DNA of 42,571 nt from Nocardioides sp. (GTDB taxonomy: Bacteria; Actinomycetota; Actinomycetes; Propionibacteriales; Nocardioidaceae), in contig JAJAYJ010000168.1 in the NCBI GenBank assembly GCA_026786275.1, positions 1 to 42,571 on the forward strand. The letters are read 5' to 3'. Both the position numbers and the translations under genes were made by a program. The notes beneath the pieces are model-generated. The model saw only the letters and a list, made by a program, of their open reading frames with translations, did not search any database and was not told where the DNA came from. This document shows, one piece after another, positions 14,733 to 24,400 of the stretch. Every line of letters starts with the position of its first letter. Within the stretch, counting starts at the first letter, position 1.

Positions 14733-17700
14733 GTGGCCCGTGCGATGCTGCGGCTCGTGTCGCTCCACCTGCACCGCGCACCGCGCACCGACGTCCTCGC
14801 CGACGCCCTCGGCGAGCTGCTGGCGACCCCGCCGGCCGACGTCTTCGCCGCTGAGCTGGTGCTGGTGCCGGCCCACGGCACCGAGCGCTGGCTGAGCCAG
14901 CGGCTCTCGCACCGGCTGGGCCGCGGTGCAGGCGACGCGGACGGGGTCTGCGCGGGTGTGGAGTTCCGCTCGCCGCGCTCGTTGGTGGCCGAGCTGACCG
15001 GAGCCCGGGAGCAGGACCCGTGGGCGCCCGACGCCCTGGCCTGGCCGTTGCTCGGGGTGATCGACGACAGCCTCGCTGAGCCCTGGGCCCGCACCCTGGC
15101 GCTGCATCTGGGCGCGGAGCACACCGGCGACGAGGCCGAGTTCCGCGCCGGGCGACGCTACGCGGTGGCCCGCCGGCTCGCAGGCCTGTTCGCGTCGTAC
15201 GCCGACCAGCGCCCGCAGCTGCTGCAGGACTGGCTCGAGGGCCGGGCCACCGACGGCCTGGGCGGTGACCTCGGCGCCGACCTGGCCTGGCAGCCGCCCC
15301 TGTGGCGGGCCCTGGTCGACCTGGTGGCGGCCCCGGCGCCGCACGAGCGGCACGCGGCCACGACCCGGCGGCTGCGCAGCGGTCCGGGCGAGCTGCCGGC
15401 CCGGGTCTCGCTGTTCGGTCACACCCGGATGTCCTCGACCGAGATCGACCTGCTGTGCGCGGTGGGCGTGCACCACGACCTGCACCTGTGGCTGCCGCAC
15501 CCCAGCGACGCGCTGTGGCGGGCGCTCGCGGGTCGCTCCGGGGCCGTGCCCCGGGTCGAGGACCGCAGCCACCACCTGGTGGAGCACCCGCTGCTGGCCA
15601 GCCTGGGCCGTGACCTGCGCGAGCTGCAGCGGGCGTTGCCGACCGACCCGGCGACCGGACCCGCCAGCGACGAGGCGCACGAGCCTCCCCGGTTGCCCGA
15701 CACGCTGCTGGGCTGGTTGCAGGCCGACCTGCGTGACAACGCGCAGCGGCCCGCGGGCAGGGCCCTGGCCGAGGGGGACCGCTCGGTGCAGGTGCACAGC
15801 TGCCACGGGCCCGCTCGGCAGGTCGACGTGCTGCGGGAGGTGCTGCTGGGGCTGCTGGCCGACGACCCCACCCTCGAGCCCCGCGACATCGTGGTGATGT
15901 GCCCCGACATTGAGAGCTACGCCCCGCTGGTGACCGCGGCGTTCGGGTTGGGTGAGGTGATCCGGGGTGGCCACCCCGCCCACCGGCTGCGGGTCCGGCT
16001 GGCCGACCGTGCCCTGACTCAGACCAACCCCCTGCTGGCCGTGGCCGCCCAGCTGCTCGAGGTGGCCGGCGGCCGGGTGCCGGCCAGCCAGGTGCTCGAC
16101 CTGGTGCAGCACCCGGCGGTGCGTCGCCGCTTCGCGTTCAGCGACGACGACCTCGCCGCGGTGACGGCCTGGGTCCGGGAGTCCGGGGTGCGGTGGGGTC
16201 TGGACCGGGAGCATCGCACGCCGTACGGGCTGGAGCAGTTCGTGCAGAACACCTGGTCCTTCGGGCTCGACCGGGTGCTGGCCGGGGTGGCGCTCTCCGA
16301 CGACTCCCAGGGCTGGATCGGCACCACCCTGCCGCTCGACGACGTGGGCAGCAACCGGGTCGAGCGGGCGGGCCGGTTCGCCGAGCTGGTGCAACGGCTC
16401 CGGACCGCGGTCGGCGAGCTGACCGGCCAGCACCCGCTGGCCGAGTGGCTGCAGGCGGTGACCCGCGGCGTGTTGTCGCTGACCAAGGTGGAGCGCGACG
16501 ACCAGTGGCAGACCGGCCAGCTGCAGCGGGAGCTGGCCGGCGTGGTGGCCGACGCGGGTGACCGGGTGGCGACGACGATGCGGCTCAGCGACATCCGCTC
16601 CCTGCTCGGCGGCCACCTGGCGGGCCGCCCGACCCGTGCGAACTTCCGCACCGGCACGCTCACCGTCTGCACGATGGTGCCGATGCGTTCGGTGCCGCAC
16701 CGGGTGGTGTGCCTGCTCGGCCTGGACGACGGCACCTTCCCCCGGGCCGGGCTCGTCGACGGCGACGACGTGCTGGCTCGCACCCCGGTGACCGGTGAGC
16801 GCGATCCCCGTTCCGAGGACCGTCAGCTGCTGCTCGACGCGGTCGGGTCCGCCACCGAGCACCTGGTCGTGACCTACACCGGCGCCAACGAGCACAGCGG
16901 CCAGCCCCGGCCACCCTCGGTGCCGCTGGGCGAGCTGCTGGACGCGCTCGAGGGCACCACCGGCTCCCCGGTGCGAGCCTCGATCCTGGTCGAGCACCCG
17001 CTGCAGCCCTTCGACGAGCGGGCCGTGACCCCGGGCTGGCTGGGCGGCACCGAGCCGTTCAGCTTCGATCCCGCGATGCTGGCCACCGCCCGGGCCGCGG
17101 TGCCCGACCGGTCCGCGGCGCCGGGCTTCCTGGCCGAGCCGCTCGCCCCGCCCGCCCCCGACGACGTGTCGCTGGCCGACCTGCTCGCCTTCTTCCGGGA
17201 CCCGGTGAAGGGATTCTTCCGTGCCCTGGACCTGACGCTGCCCTGGGAGGTCGACGGGGTGTCCGACGAGATGCCGGTCGAGATCGACCAGCTGGAGTCC
17301 TGGGGCGTGGGTGAGCGGATGCTGGCCGACATGCTGCGCGGCATCCACCCCGACCAGGCGCTCGCGGCCGAGTGGCGTCGCGGGGCCCTGCCGCCGGGCC
17401 AGCTCGGCTGGCGCAAGGCCCGCGAGGTCCGGGACCACGCGATGGCGCTCGCCACGGCGGCCCTCACCCACCGCCAGGTGTCGCCTCGAGCCGTCGACGT
17501 GGACGTCCGGCTGCGGGGCGGGCGCCGGGTCACCGGCACCGTGACCCCGGTCTACGCCGACCGTCTGGTCTCCGTCGGCTACTCGCGGCTGCACGGCAAG
17601 CACCTGCTCGACTCCTGGGTCCGGCTGCTCGCGCTGGCCGCGGGACGGCCCGAGCACAACTGGACGGCGCTGACCATCGGCCGGGGCGGTGCACGGGGCA

Positions 17701-18077
17701 CCGCGGTGGCGCAGCGGCTGCTCGGCCCCGCCACCGAGGAGCCGCTCGGCCTGCTCGAGGACCTGGTCGCCATCTACGACGCCGGACGACGCGAGCCGCT
17801 GCCCCTGCCGGTGAGGACGTCGTTCGCGTGGGCCAGCGCCCGCTCCCTGGGCGACGACCCGGTCAAGGCGGCCAAGGACACCTGGCACCCGGGTCGCTTC
17901 GACGGCGAGGACACCGCGCCTGCGCATGTGCGGGTCTGGGGCGACCACGCCCCGATCGACCGGCTCCTGGGCCCGGTGCCGGTGGGTGAGGAGGCCGACG
18001 GCGAGGCCACCCGGCTCGGTGCCCTCTCGGCCCGGCTGTGGCTGCCGATGCTGCGCTGCGAGCGGGCGGGGCTGTGA
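14733..18077 (+). CDS. recC: Exodeoxyribonuclease V subunit gamma (RecC)
   Basis: A protein of about 1114 residues, matching the usual RecC length. The N-terminus LHLHRAPRTDVLADALGELL and VLVPAHGTERWLSQRLSHRL is the RecC opening. Internal landmarks include VQVHSCHGPARQVDVLREVL, the family's H-S-C-H-x-x-x-R-E-x-E-V-L-type block, and VVCLLGLDDGTFPR, corresponding to the inactive-helicase core LLGMNDGVYPR. RecC is the Chi-reading scaffold of the RecBCD helicase-nuclease that processes double-strand breaks. GTG 14733, six bases after a GAGGGGG box, is used; ATG 14745 or GTG 14757 are alternatives. It is the first gene of the recCBD operon. Confidence 0.95.
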   Translation: MARAMLRLVSLHLHRAPRTDVLADALGELLATPPADVFAAELVLVPAHGTERWLSQRLSHRLGRGAGDADGVCAGVEFRSPRSLVAELTGAREQDPWAPDALAWPLLGVIDDSLAEPWARTLALHLGAEHTGDEAEFRAGRRYAVARRLAGLFASYADQRPQLLQDWLEGRATDGLGGDLGADLAWQPPLWRALVDLVAAPAPHERHAATTRRLRSGPGELPARVSLFGHTRMSSTEIDLLCAVGVHHDLHLWLPHPSDALWRALAGRSGAVPRVEDRSHHLVEHPLLASLGRDLRELQRALPTDPATGPASDEAHEPPRLPDTLLGWLQADLRDNAQRPAGRALAEGDRSVQVHSCHGPARQVDVLREVLLGLLADDPTLEPRDIVVMCPDIESYAPLVTAAFGLGEVIRGGHPAHRLRVRLADRALTQTNPLLAVAAQLLEVAGGRVPASQVLDLVQHPAVRRRFAFSDDDLAAVTAWVRESGVRWGLDREHRTPYGLEQFVQNTWSFGLDRVLAGVALSDDSQGWIGTTLPLDDVGSNRVERAGRFAELVQRLRTAVGELTGQHPLAEWLQAVTRGVLSLTKVERDDQWQTGQLQRELAGVVADAGDRVATTMRLSDIRSLLGGHLAGRPTRANFRTGTLTVCTMVPMRSVPHRVVCLLGLDDGTFPRAGLVDGDDVLARTPVTGERDPRSEDRQLLLDAVGSATEHLVVTYTGANEHSGQPRPPSVPLGELLDALEGTTGSPVRASILVEHPLQPFDERAVTPGWLGGTEPFSFDPAMLATARAAVPDRSAAPGFLAEPLAPPAPDDVSLADLLAFFRDPVKGFFRALDLTLPWEVDGVSDEMPVEIDQLESWGVGERMLADMLRGIHPDQALAAEWRRGALPPGQLGWRKAREVRDHAMALATAALTHRQVSPRAVDVDVRLRGGRRVTGTVTPVYADRLVSVGYSRLHGKHLLDSWVRLLALAAGRPEHNWTALTIGRGGARGTAVAQRLLGPATEEPLGLLEDLVAIYDAGRREPLPLPVRTSFAWASARSLGDDPVKAAKDTWHPGRFDGEDTAPAHVRVWGDHAPIDRLLGPVPVGEEADGEATRLGALSARLWLPMLRCERAGL

Positions 18078-18079
18078 GC

Positions 18080-21000
18080 ATGCGGCCCTTCGACCTCTAC
18101 GGCCCGCTGCCCACCGGCGCCACCACCACGGTGCTCGAGGCCAGTGCAGGCACCGGCAAGACGTTCACGCTGGCCGGGCTGGTCACCCTGTACGTCGCCG
18201 AGGGCGAGGCCACCCTCGACCAGATGCTGCTCATCACCTTTGGTCGCGCCGCCAGCCAGGAGCTGCGCGAGCGGGTCCGCGAGCAGCTGGTGGTGGGTTG
18301 CCGCGCCCTGGAGGACCCCACCCTGCCCGCCGCCAGTCGGCTCGTCGAGCACCTGCGCCGCGGCAGCGCCGAGCAGGTGACCCGGCGCCGGCTGCTGCTG
18401 CGCGACGCGCTGGCCGGCTTCGACGCGGCCACCATCGCCACGACCCACCAGTTCTGCCAACTGGTGCTGCGTTCGCTCGGGGTCGCCGGTGATACCGACG
18501 CCGGGGTCACCCTGGTCGAGAGCCTCGACGAGGTGGTCACCGAGATCGTCGACGACCTCTACCTGCAGCGTTTCGCCCACGAGCGCGACGCCCCCGGGCT
18601 GACCCGGTCGCAGGCCCTCGGTCTGGCCCGGGACGTGGTGGGCAACCCCGGTGCCACCCTGACCCCGGAGCAACCCGACGCCGGCTCTGCCGCCGAGGTC
18701 CGGGTCCGGTTCGCGCAGGACGTGCTGGCCGAGCTGGAGCGGCGCAAGCGACGGATGGGCATCCTGGGCTACGACGACCTGCTCAGCCGGCTCGCCCACG
18801 CCCTCGCCGCCGCCGACGCCCCGGCCCGCGACCGGATGCGCGCCCGCTGGCGGATCGTGATGGTCGACGAGTTCCAGGACACCGACCCCGTGCAGTGGGA
18901 CGTGATCGAGCGGGCCTTCGTCGGGCACAGCACCGTGGTGCTGATCGGCGACCCGAAGCAGGCCATCTACGCCTTCCGCGGCGGCGACATCGTCACCTAC
19001 CTGCGGGCCCGTCGCGCGGCCGACCAGCACTGGACCCTCGACGTCAACCACCGCAGCGACGCGGTGCTGGTGGAGCGGTTGCAGTCGGTCCTACTCGGGG
19101 CCGCGCTGGGCCACGACGAGATCGTGGTGCACCCGGTCACCGCCGAGAACCCGGGCCACCGGCTGGTCGGCGCGCCCCACGGCGACCCTTTCCGGCTCCG
19201 GGTGGTGACCCGGGAGAAGTTCGGCCTGACCAGCGGCACGGTCAAGATGGAGGACCTGCGGCCCTGGGTGGCCCGCGACCTCGCGACCGACGTCAAGGCC
19301 CTGCTCGCCAGTGGTGCGACCTGGGCCGGTCGGCCCCTGCAGGCCGGTGACGTCGCGGTCATCGTGGAGGCACACCGCGACGCCCGTGCCTGCCGCGACG
19401 CGCTGGCCGAGCTCGGGGTGCCGGCCGTCTACACCGGCGACCAGGACGTCTTCGCCTCGGCCGCTGCCGCGGACTGGCTCTGCCTGCTGGAGGCCTTCGA
19501 GCAGCCGCACCGCAGCGGCCTGGTGCGCGCGGCGGCCCTGACCCGCTTCTTCGGCGAGAGCGCCAGCACGCTCGCGGCCGGCGGCGACGCCGTGACCGAC
19601 CGGGTGGCCGAGACGATCAGGTCGTGGACCGACCACGCGCGCGAGCGCGGCGTCGCGGCGGTCTTCGAGGCGGCGATGGCGGCCGGCATGGGCCCGCGGG
19701 TGCTGGCCTGGCGGGGCGGCGAGCGCGACATGACCGACCTGTCCCACCTCGCTCAGGTGCTGCACGAGACCGCCCACCGGGAGGGCTACGGACTGCCCGC
19801 CCTGCTCGACTGGTTGCGCACCCAGTGCCGTGAGCGGAACGGAGCAGCCGAGCGCAACCGGCGCCTGGACAGCGACGCCGCCGCGGTGCAGGTGATGACG
19901 GTGTGGGTCAGCAAGGGCCTGCAGTACCCCGTGGTCTACCTGCCCTTCGCGTTCAACCGCCACGTGCCCTCGCGTGAGGTGGTGCTGCACCACCGTGACG
20001 ACGAGCGGTGCCTCGACATCGGCGGCAAGCGGGCGGGCTTCGCGCAGGTCGAGGCCCTCGGCCGGCGCGAGATGGCCGGGGACGACATCCGCCTCACCTA
20101 CGTCGCCCTGACCCGGGCCCAGTCCCAGGTGGTCGCGTGGTGGGCACCCACCTGGGACGAGCCCAACGGTGGCCTGTCCCGGCTGCTGCGCGGCCGGGTC
20201 CGGGACCAGGCCGAGGTGCCAGACCACGCGTCGGAGAAGGTCTCGGACGCCGAGGCGCTGGCCGCGTTCCGGGCGTGGCAGCAGGTCGGCGGGCCCCGGG
20301 TGGAGCAGGCCCTGCCGGTCCAAGCGCCCGCGCTGGTGCCCGCCGGGCGGGCCGGGCGGTTGGCGGTGCGCCGCTTCGACCGCGCGATCGACACCGACTG
20401 GAAGCGGACGTCGTACAGCGGGCTGGTGCGAGCTGCCGAGCAGGCCCGCGGCGTCACCAGCGAGCCCGAGCAGCCGGTCCTGGACGACGAGCTCGACGAC
20501 GACAGCGATGACGGCACCGACCCCCCGCAGGCCCGGCTGCCCCGCGACGGTGCGCTGGCCTCACCGATGGCCGACCTGCCGGCCGGGGCGGGGTTCGGGT
20601 CCCTGGTGCACGGGGTGCTGGAGACCGCCGACCCGTCGGCGCCCGACCTGCTCGCCGAGCTCACCGCCCAGGTCGCCGAGCACCGGCAGTGGTGGCCGGT
20701 CGAGGCCGGTACGAACGAGCTGGCCGAGGCGCTGGTGCCGATGCACCACACCCCGCTGGGGCCGCTCGTGCCCGGGTTGACCCTCGGCGGGATCGGTCTG
20801 GGCGACCGGTTGCGGGAGCTGGACTTCGAGATCCCCCTGTCGGGAGGTGACCGGGCACCCGGTGCGTCGGTGACCCTGGCCGACGTGGGTGCGCTGCTGC
20901 GCGCGCATCTGGCCCCCGACGACCCGGTGCTGCCCTACGCCGACCGGTTGGCCGAGCCGGGCCTGGGCGGCCAACCGCTGCGGGGCTACCTGTCCGGTTC

Positions 21001-21391
21001 GATCGACGTGGTGCTGCGGGTGCCGGGTCCCGACGGGGAGCCGCGCTACCTGGTCGTGGACTACAAGACCAACCGCCTCGGGGAGCGCGAGCGGCCGCTG
21101 AGCGCCGACGACTACTCCCGCGAGCGCGTGCTGGCCGCGATGCTGCACTCCGACTACCCCCTGCAGGCCCTGCTGTACGTCGTTGTCGCGCACCGCTACC
21201 TGCGCTGGCGCCAGCCCGGTTACGACCCTGGCCGGCACCTCGGGGGCGTGCTCTACCTCTACGTCCGCGGCATGTGCGGGCCGGACACCCCGCTCGAGGA
21301 CGGCCACCCCGCCGGCGTGTTCAGCTGGGTACCGCCACCGTCACTCGTGCTCGCCCTCTCCGACCTGCTCGACGGTCGGAGGCCGCGATGA
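18080..21391 (+). CDS. recB: Exodeoxyribonuclease V subunit beta (RecB helicase-nuclease)
   Basis: A 1103-residue SF1A helicase with a C-terminal nuclease. Walker A is LEASAGTGKTFTL (Lys27), Walker B is VMVDEFQDTDPVQW, motif III is GDPKQAIYAFRGGD, and motifs V-VI are VMTVWVSKGLQYPVVYLPF and LTYVALTRAQSQV. The RecB-family nuclease near residues 970-1000 retains the catalytic aspartates in SGSIDVV and VVDYKTNRLG (D and K of the DYK motif), so both activities are expected. It is the 3'-to-5' motor and sole nuclease of RecBCD. The start overlaps or abuts the recC stop (GTG 18074 would give a 4-base overlap; ATG 18080 is preferred). An acidic linker (DDELDDDSDDGTD) separates the helicase and nuclease. 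Confidence 0.96.
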   Translation: MRPFDLYGPLPTGATTTVLEASAGTGKTFTLAGLVTLYVAEGEATLDQMLLITFGRAASQELRERVREQLVVGCRALEDPTLPAASRLVEHLRRGSAEQVTRRRLLLRDALAGFDAATIATTHQFCQLVLRSLGVAGDTDAGVTLVESLDEVVTEIVDDLYLQRFAHERDAPGLTRSQALGLARDVVGNPGATLTPEQPDAGSAAEVRVRFAQDVLAELERRKRRMGILGYDDLLSRLAHALAAADAPARDRMRARWRIVMVDEFQDTDPVQWDVIERAFVGHSTVVLIGDPKQAIYAFRGGDIVTYLRARRAADQHWTLDVNHRSDAVLVERLQSVLLGAALGHDEIVVHPVTAENPGHRLVGAPHGDPFRLRVVTREKFGLTSGTVKMEDLRPWVARDLATDVKALLASGATWAGRPLQAGDVAVIVEAHRDARACRDALAELGVPAVYTGDQDVFASAAAADWLCLLEAFEQPHRSGLVRAAALTRFFGESASTLAAGGDAVTDRVAETIRSWTDHARERGVAAVFEAAMAAGMGPRVLAWRGGERDMTDLSHLAQVLHETAHREGYGLPALLDWLRTQCRERNGAAERNRRLDSDAAAVQVMTVWVSKGLQYPVVYLPFAFNRHVPSREVVLHHRDDERCLDIGGKRAGFAQVEALGRREMAGDDIRLTYVALTRAQSQVVAWWAPTWDEPNGGLSRLLRGRVRDQAEVPDHASEKVSDAEALAAFRAWQQVGGPRVEQALPVQAPALVPAGRAGRLAVRRFDRAIDTDWKRTSYSGLVRAAEQARGVTSEPEQPVLDDELDDDSDDGTDPPQARLPRDGALASPMADLPAGAGFGSLVHGVLETADPSAPDLLAELTAQVAEHRQWWPVEAGTNELAEALVPMHHTPLGPLVPGLTLGGIGLGDRLRELDFEIPLSGGDRAPGASVTLADVGALLRAHLAPDDPVLPYADRLAEPGLGGQPLRGYLSGSIDVVLRVPGPDGEPRYLVVDYKTNRLGERERPLSADDYSRERVLAAMLHSDYPLQALLYVVVAHRYLRWRQPGYDPGRHLGGVLYLYVRGMCGPDTPLEDGHPAGVFSWVPPPSLVLALSDLLDGRRPR

Positions 21392-23205
21392 GCCAGCCCG
21401 ACCCGGCCCCGGCCTGCACGCCTCCCGCCGTCGACGACCCGTTCGACCACCGCGTGGTGCTCGGCGCCGAGGGCCTGTTGGCGGCCTTCAACGTGGCCGG
21501 TGTGCTCGAGGCCGCTGACGTGCACGTCGCGTCCCGGCTGGCCCTGATGGGCGAGGAGACCGACCCCGACGTGGCCCTGGCCGTGGCCCTGGCCGTGCGG
21601 GCCGTGCGGGGCGGGTCGGTCTGCGTCGACCTGACCACGGTGCGCTCCGAGCTGGCCCTCGACCCCGACACGGCGGGGCTGCCCTGGCCGGACGCCTCGT
21701 CCTGGGTGGCCCGGGTGGCCGGGAGCGCCCTGTCTCGTCCGGGAGCGGGCGGCGTGTGCGTGCTCCGGCTGCTCAAGGACCGGTTGCTCTACCTCGACCG
21801 CTACTGGCGCGAGGAGGCTCAGGTCTGCGACGACCTGCTGGCTCGGACCGTCGCGCTCGGCTCGGCTCCCGGCGGGGCGGCGACAGCAGTGCTCGAGGCA
21901 GGGCTGGCCCGGGTCTTCGCGACCGACGAGCACGACGAGCAGCGGGAGGCAGCCCGGATCGCGCTGCGCCAGCGCACCACCGTGCTGACCGGTGGGCCGG
22001 GCACCGGCAAGACCACCACCGTGGCCGGTCTGCTCGCGCTCCTCGTGGAGCAGGCCGAGGGCCAAGGCCGGCCGGCGCTGCGGATCGCGCTGGCCGCACC
22101 GACCGGCAAGGCCGCGGCGCGCTTGCAGCAGGCGGTGCTCGAGAGCCAGATCCCCGACGCCGACAAGGCCCGGCTCGACGGTCTGCTCGCCGTCACCCTG
22201 CACCGGCTGCTGGGCTCACGGCCCGACAGCTCGGTCCGGTTCCGGCACCACCGGGAGAACCGCCTGCCGCACGACGTGATCGTCGTCGACGAGACCTCGA
22301 TGGTGTCGCTGAGCATGATGGCCCGGCTGCTGGAGGCGGTGCGGCCCGAGACCCGGCTGATCCTGGTGGGAGATCCCGACCAGCTCACCTCGGTCGAGGC
22401 CGGAGCCGTGCTGGCCGACCTGGTCGAGGGGCTGGGCGCCCGCGACGACGTGGCGATCGCGACGCTGACGACCTCGCACCGCTACGGCGAGTCCATCCGT
22501 GAGCTGGCCCAGGCCGTCCGGGTCGGTGACGCCGACCTGGCGCTCGAGCTGCTGCGTGCCGGGGGTGACCACCTCGAGCTGGTCGACGACGCCGACCCCG
22601 CACCCCGGCTGCACGAGGTGCTGCTGCCCCGGGCCCTCACCCTGGTCCGGGCCGGCGAGTCCGGCGATGTCGCCGTCGCGCTCGCGGCGCTCGAGGAGCA
22701 GCGACTGCTCTGCGCCCACCGCGAGGGGCCCCACGGTGTGCACCACTGGAACCGGGTCGTCGAGCGCTGGATCGGCGAGCAGACCGGTGAGGGCATCTGG
22801 TCGGCGTGGTACCCCGGGCGTCCCCTGCTCGTCACCGCCAACGACTACGGCCTCGGGGTGCACAACGGCGACGTCGGGGTCGCCGTGCGCACCCACGAGG
22901 GCCTGCGGGCCTATGTCGCGACCACCGGCGAGCCGGTGCCGCTGGCCACCAGTCGGTTGGGCCAGGCCGAGACCATGCACGCCATGACCATCCACAAGAG
23001 CCAGGGCAGCCAGGCCTCCGACGTCGTCGTGGTGCTGCCCCCGCCGGAGTCCCGACTGCTGACCCGGGAGCTCTTCTACACCGCGATCACCCGGGCCCGG
23101 GAACGGGTCGTGGTCGTGGGGTCGGAGGCCGACATCCGCGCGGCCATCGGGCGCCGGGCGGTCCGGGCGACCGGCCTGCGCCATCGGTTGGCCGCGGCCA
23201 CCTGA
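21388..23205 (+). CDS. recD: Exodeoxyribonuclease V subunit alpha (RecD helicase)
   Basis: A 605-residue SF1B helicase, essentially the length of E. coli RecD. After an N-terminal domain contacting RecC (about 1-190), Walker A is VLTGGPGTGKTTTVAGLL, Walker B is VIVVDETSMVSLSM, motif III is LVGDPDQLTSVEAGAVLADL, and the C-terminal motifs are MTIHKSQGSQASDVVVVLP and LFYTAITRARERVVVVG. It is the 5'-to-3' motor that regulates RecBCD nuclease and RecA loading. Its ATG overlaps the recB stop (ATGA), so all three subunits are translationally coupled. No AddAB- or AdnAB-type genes lie in the window. Confidence 0.96.
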   Translation: MSQPDPAPACTPPAVDDPFDHRVVLGAEGLLAAFNVAGVLEAADVHVASRLALMGEETDPDVALAVALAVRAVRGGSVCVDLTTVRSELALDPDTAGLPWPDASSWVARVAGSALSRPGAGGVCVLRLLKDRLLYLDRYWREEAQVCDDLLARTVALGSAPGGAATAVLEAGLARVFATDEHDEQREAARIALRQRTTVLTGGPGTGKTTTVAGLLALLVEQAEGQGRPALRIALAAPTGKAAARLQQAVLESQIPDADKARLDGLLAVTLHRLLGSRPDSSVRFRHHRENRLPHDVIVVDETSMVSLSMMARLLEAVRPETRLILVGDPDQLTSVEAGAVLADLVEGLGARDDVAIATLTTSHRYGESIRELAQAVRVGDADLALELLRAGGDHLELVDDADPAPRLHEVLLPRALTLVRAGESGDVAVALAALEEQRLLCAHREGPHGVHHWNRVVERWIGEQTGEGIWSAWYPGRPLLVTANDYGLGVHNGDVGVAVRTHEGLRAYVATTGEPVPLATSRLGQAETMHAMTIHKSQGSQASDVVVVLPPPESRLLTRELFYTAITRARERVVVVGSEADIRAAIGRRAVRATGLRHRLAAAT

Positions 23206-23283
23206 GCCGGGGCCGGTGACGGCGACACGCCTGGGCCGCTCACCGCAATGCGCGCGTCATCCGTCGTGGCTATGGTCTGCCCC

Positions 23284-23892
23284 GTGCCCTTCCTGCTGCG
23301 TGTCGAGCTGCCCGACGTACCCGGGTCGTTGGGACGGGTGGCGAGCGCCATCGGTGAGGCCGGCGGAGACATCGAGGCCATCGAGATCGTCGAGAAGCGG
23401 CACGACGGCACCGCGGTCGACGACGTGCTCCTCGAGCTCACCCCGGGCAAGATGCCGGACTCCGTGGTCTCGGCGTGCAGCGCGATCGAGGGCGTACGGG
23501 TGCTGTGGATCAACCGCTACACCGCGGGCGGCAACCTCTTCCTCGACCTGGAGGCCCTCGAGGAGCTGACCGAGGACCCCGCTCAGGCCCTCGACCGGGT
23601 CGTGGAGCTGATCCCGATCACGTTCCGCAGCGACTGGGCCGTGCGGGTGCACCGGGTGCGCGGCACGGGCCACCACACCGGGGCGGCCCCGACCGACCTG
23701 CCGTTCGTGGAGATCGAGCGGGCTCGGGTGATCGAGGTGCCCGAGGATGACGTGACCTTGTACGCCGGCGCCCGCATCGACGGCAACGAGATCATCGTGA
23801 CCGGGCGCCGCGGCGGCCCGGCGTTCGTGGACTCCGAGCTGGCCCGGCTGGGCCACCTCGTGGGCCTGGCCGCCTCCCTCGCGCGGCCCTGA
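23284..23892 (+). CDS. ACT-domain amino-acid-binding regulatory protein
   Basis: A 202-residue protein opening PFLLRVELPDVPGSLGRVAS, then AIGEAGGDIEAIEIVEKRHD, a standard ACT ligand-binding fold (beta-alpha-beta with a P-G-x-L-G turn). ACT domains bind amino acids at dimer interfaces and regulate metabolic enzymes. The rest (GNLFLDLEALEELTEDPAQA to AFVDSELARLGHLVGLAASL) has a GAF-like feel near its end but is not firmly identified. GTG 23284 is chosen because the ACT strand begins directly after it; ATG 23272 is an alternative. It is convergent with the deazaflavin oxidoreductase gene, 9 bp away. Confidence 0.82.
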   Translation: MPFLLRVELPDVPGSLGRVASAIGEAGGDIEAIEIVEKRHDGTAVDDVLLELTPGKMPDSVVSACSAIEGVRVLWINRYTAGGNLFLDLEALEELTEDPAQALDRVVELIPITFRSDWAVRVHRVRGTGHHTGAAPTDLPFVEIERARVIEVPEDDVTLYAGARIDGNEIIVTGRRGGPAFVDSELARLGHLVGLAASLARP

Positions 23893-23901
23893 CCGGCTGA
23901 G

Positions 23902-24345
23902 TCAGACCCGCTCGAGCAGGAAGACCGGGATCTCTCGGTCGGTCTTCTGCTGGTACCCCGCGTACGGCGAGTACTGCGACACACAGCGCTCCCACCAGTC
24001 TGCCCGCTCGGCGCCCTCGGCGACTCGGGCCCGGTAGAGCGCCGGCTCGGGGCCGTCCTGCAGCTGGACCTCGGGGTGGGCCAGGAAGTTGTGGTACCAG
24101 ACGGGGTGCTCGGGGTCGCCGCCCTTGGACGCGACCGCGGCGTACACGCCGTCCTTCTCGACCCGCATCACCGGGTTCTTGCGCAGCTTGCCGGAGCGGG
24201 CGCCCGTCGAGGTGATCACCACGATCGGCCACTCGGGGTGCCCGGCCAGCGTGTTGGCCTCGACGCCGCCGGTGGCCTCGTACTGCTCGACCTGGTTGCG
24301 GACCCACTCGGTCGGGCTGGGCTCGTACTCACCGTGGAGTGTCAT
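23902..24345 (-). CDS. Deazaflavin (F420)-dependent nitroreductase family protein
   Basis: A 147-residue protein resembling the Ddn/FDOR-A family. It has EWVRNQVEQYEATGGVEANT, then PIVVITSTGARSGKLRKNPV, in which TTGA/STGARSGKxRxxP binds the F420 phosphate. VYAAVASKGGDPEHPVWYHN, then FLAHPEVQLQDG, is the standard S-x-G-G-x-x-x-x-P-x-W-x-x-N-L motif. The end WWERCVSQYSPYAGYQQKTD, then IPVFLLERV, is also diagnostic. Members reduce quinones, nitro compounds or enones with F420H2, but some only bind the cofactor, so the native substrate is unknown. ATG 24345 fits the family start. It is divergent from menB, a possible quinone-pool link. Confidence 0.92.
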   Translation of the reverse strand: MTLHGEYEPSPTEWVRNQVEQYEATGGVEANTLAGHPEWPIVVITSTGARSGKLRKNPVMRVEKDGVYAAVASKGGDPEHPVWYHNFLAHPEVQLQDGPEPALYRARVAEGAERADWWERCVSQYSPYAGYQQKTDREIPVFLLERV

Positions 24346-24400
24346 GTCCACCAGCACACCACGCACGCGAGGCAGATTCCAGCGGGGATAGCCTCCGGGG

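Noticed and set aside
14646-17948. An 1100-codon open frame on the minus strand opposite recC
   Set aside because: Gln/Arg/His/Gly/Pro-rich with no domains; it is the antisense reading of the strongly supported recC gene, a common high-GC artefact.
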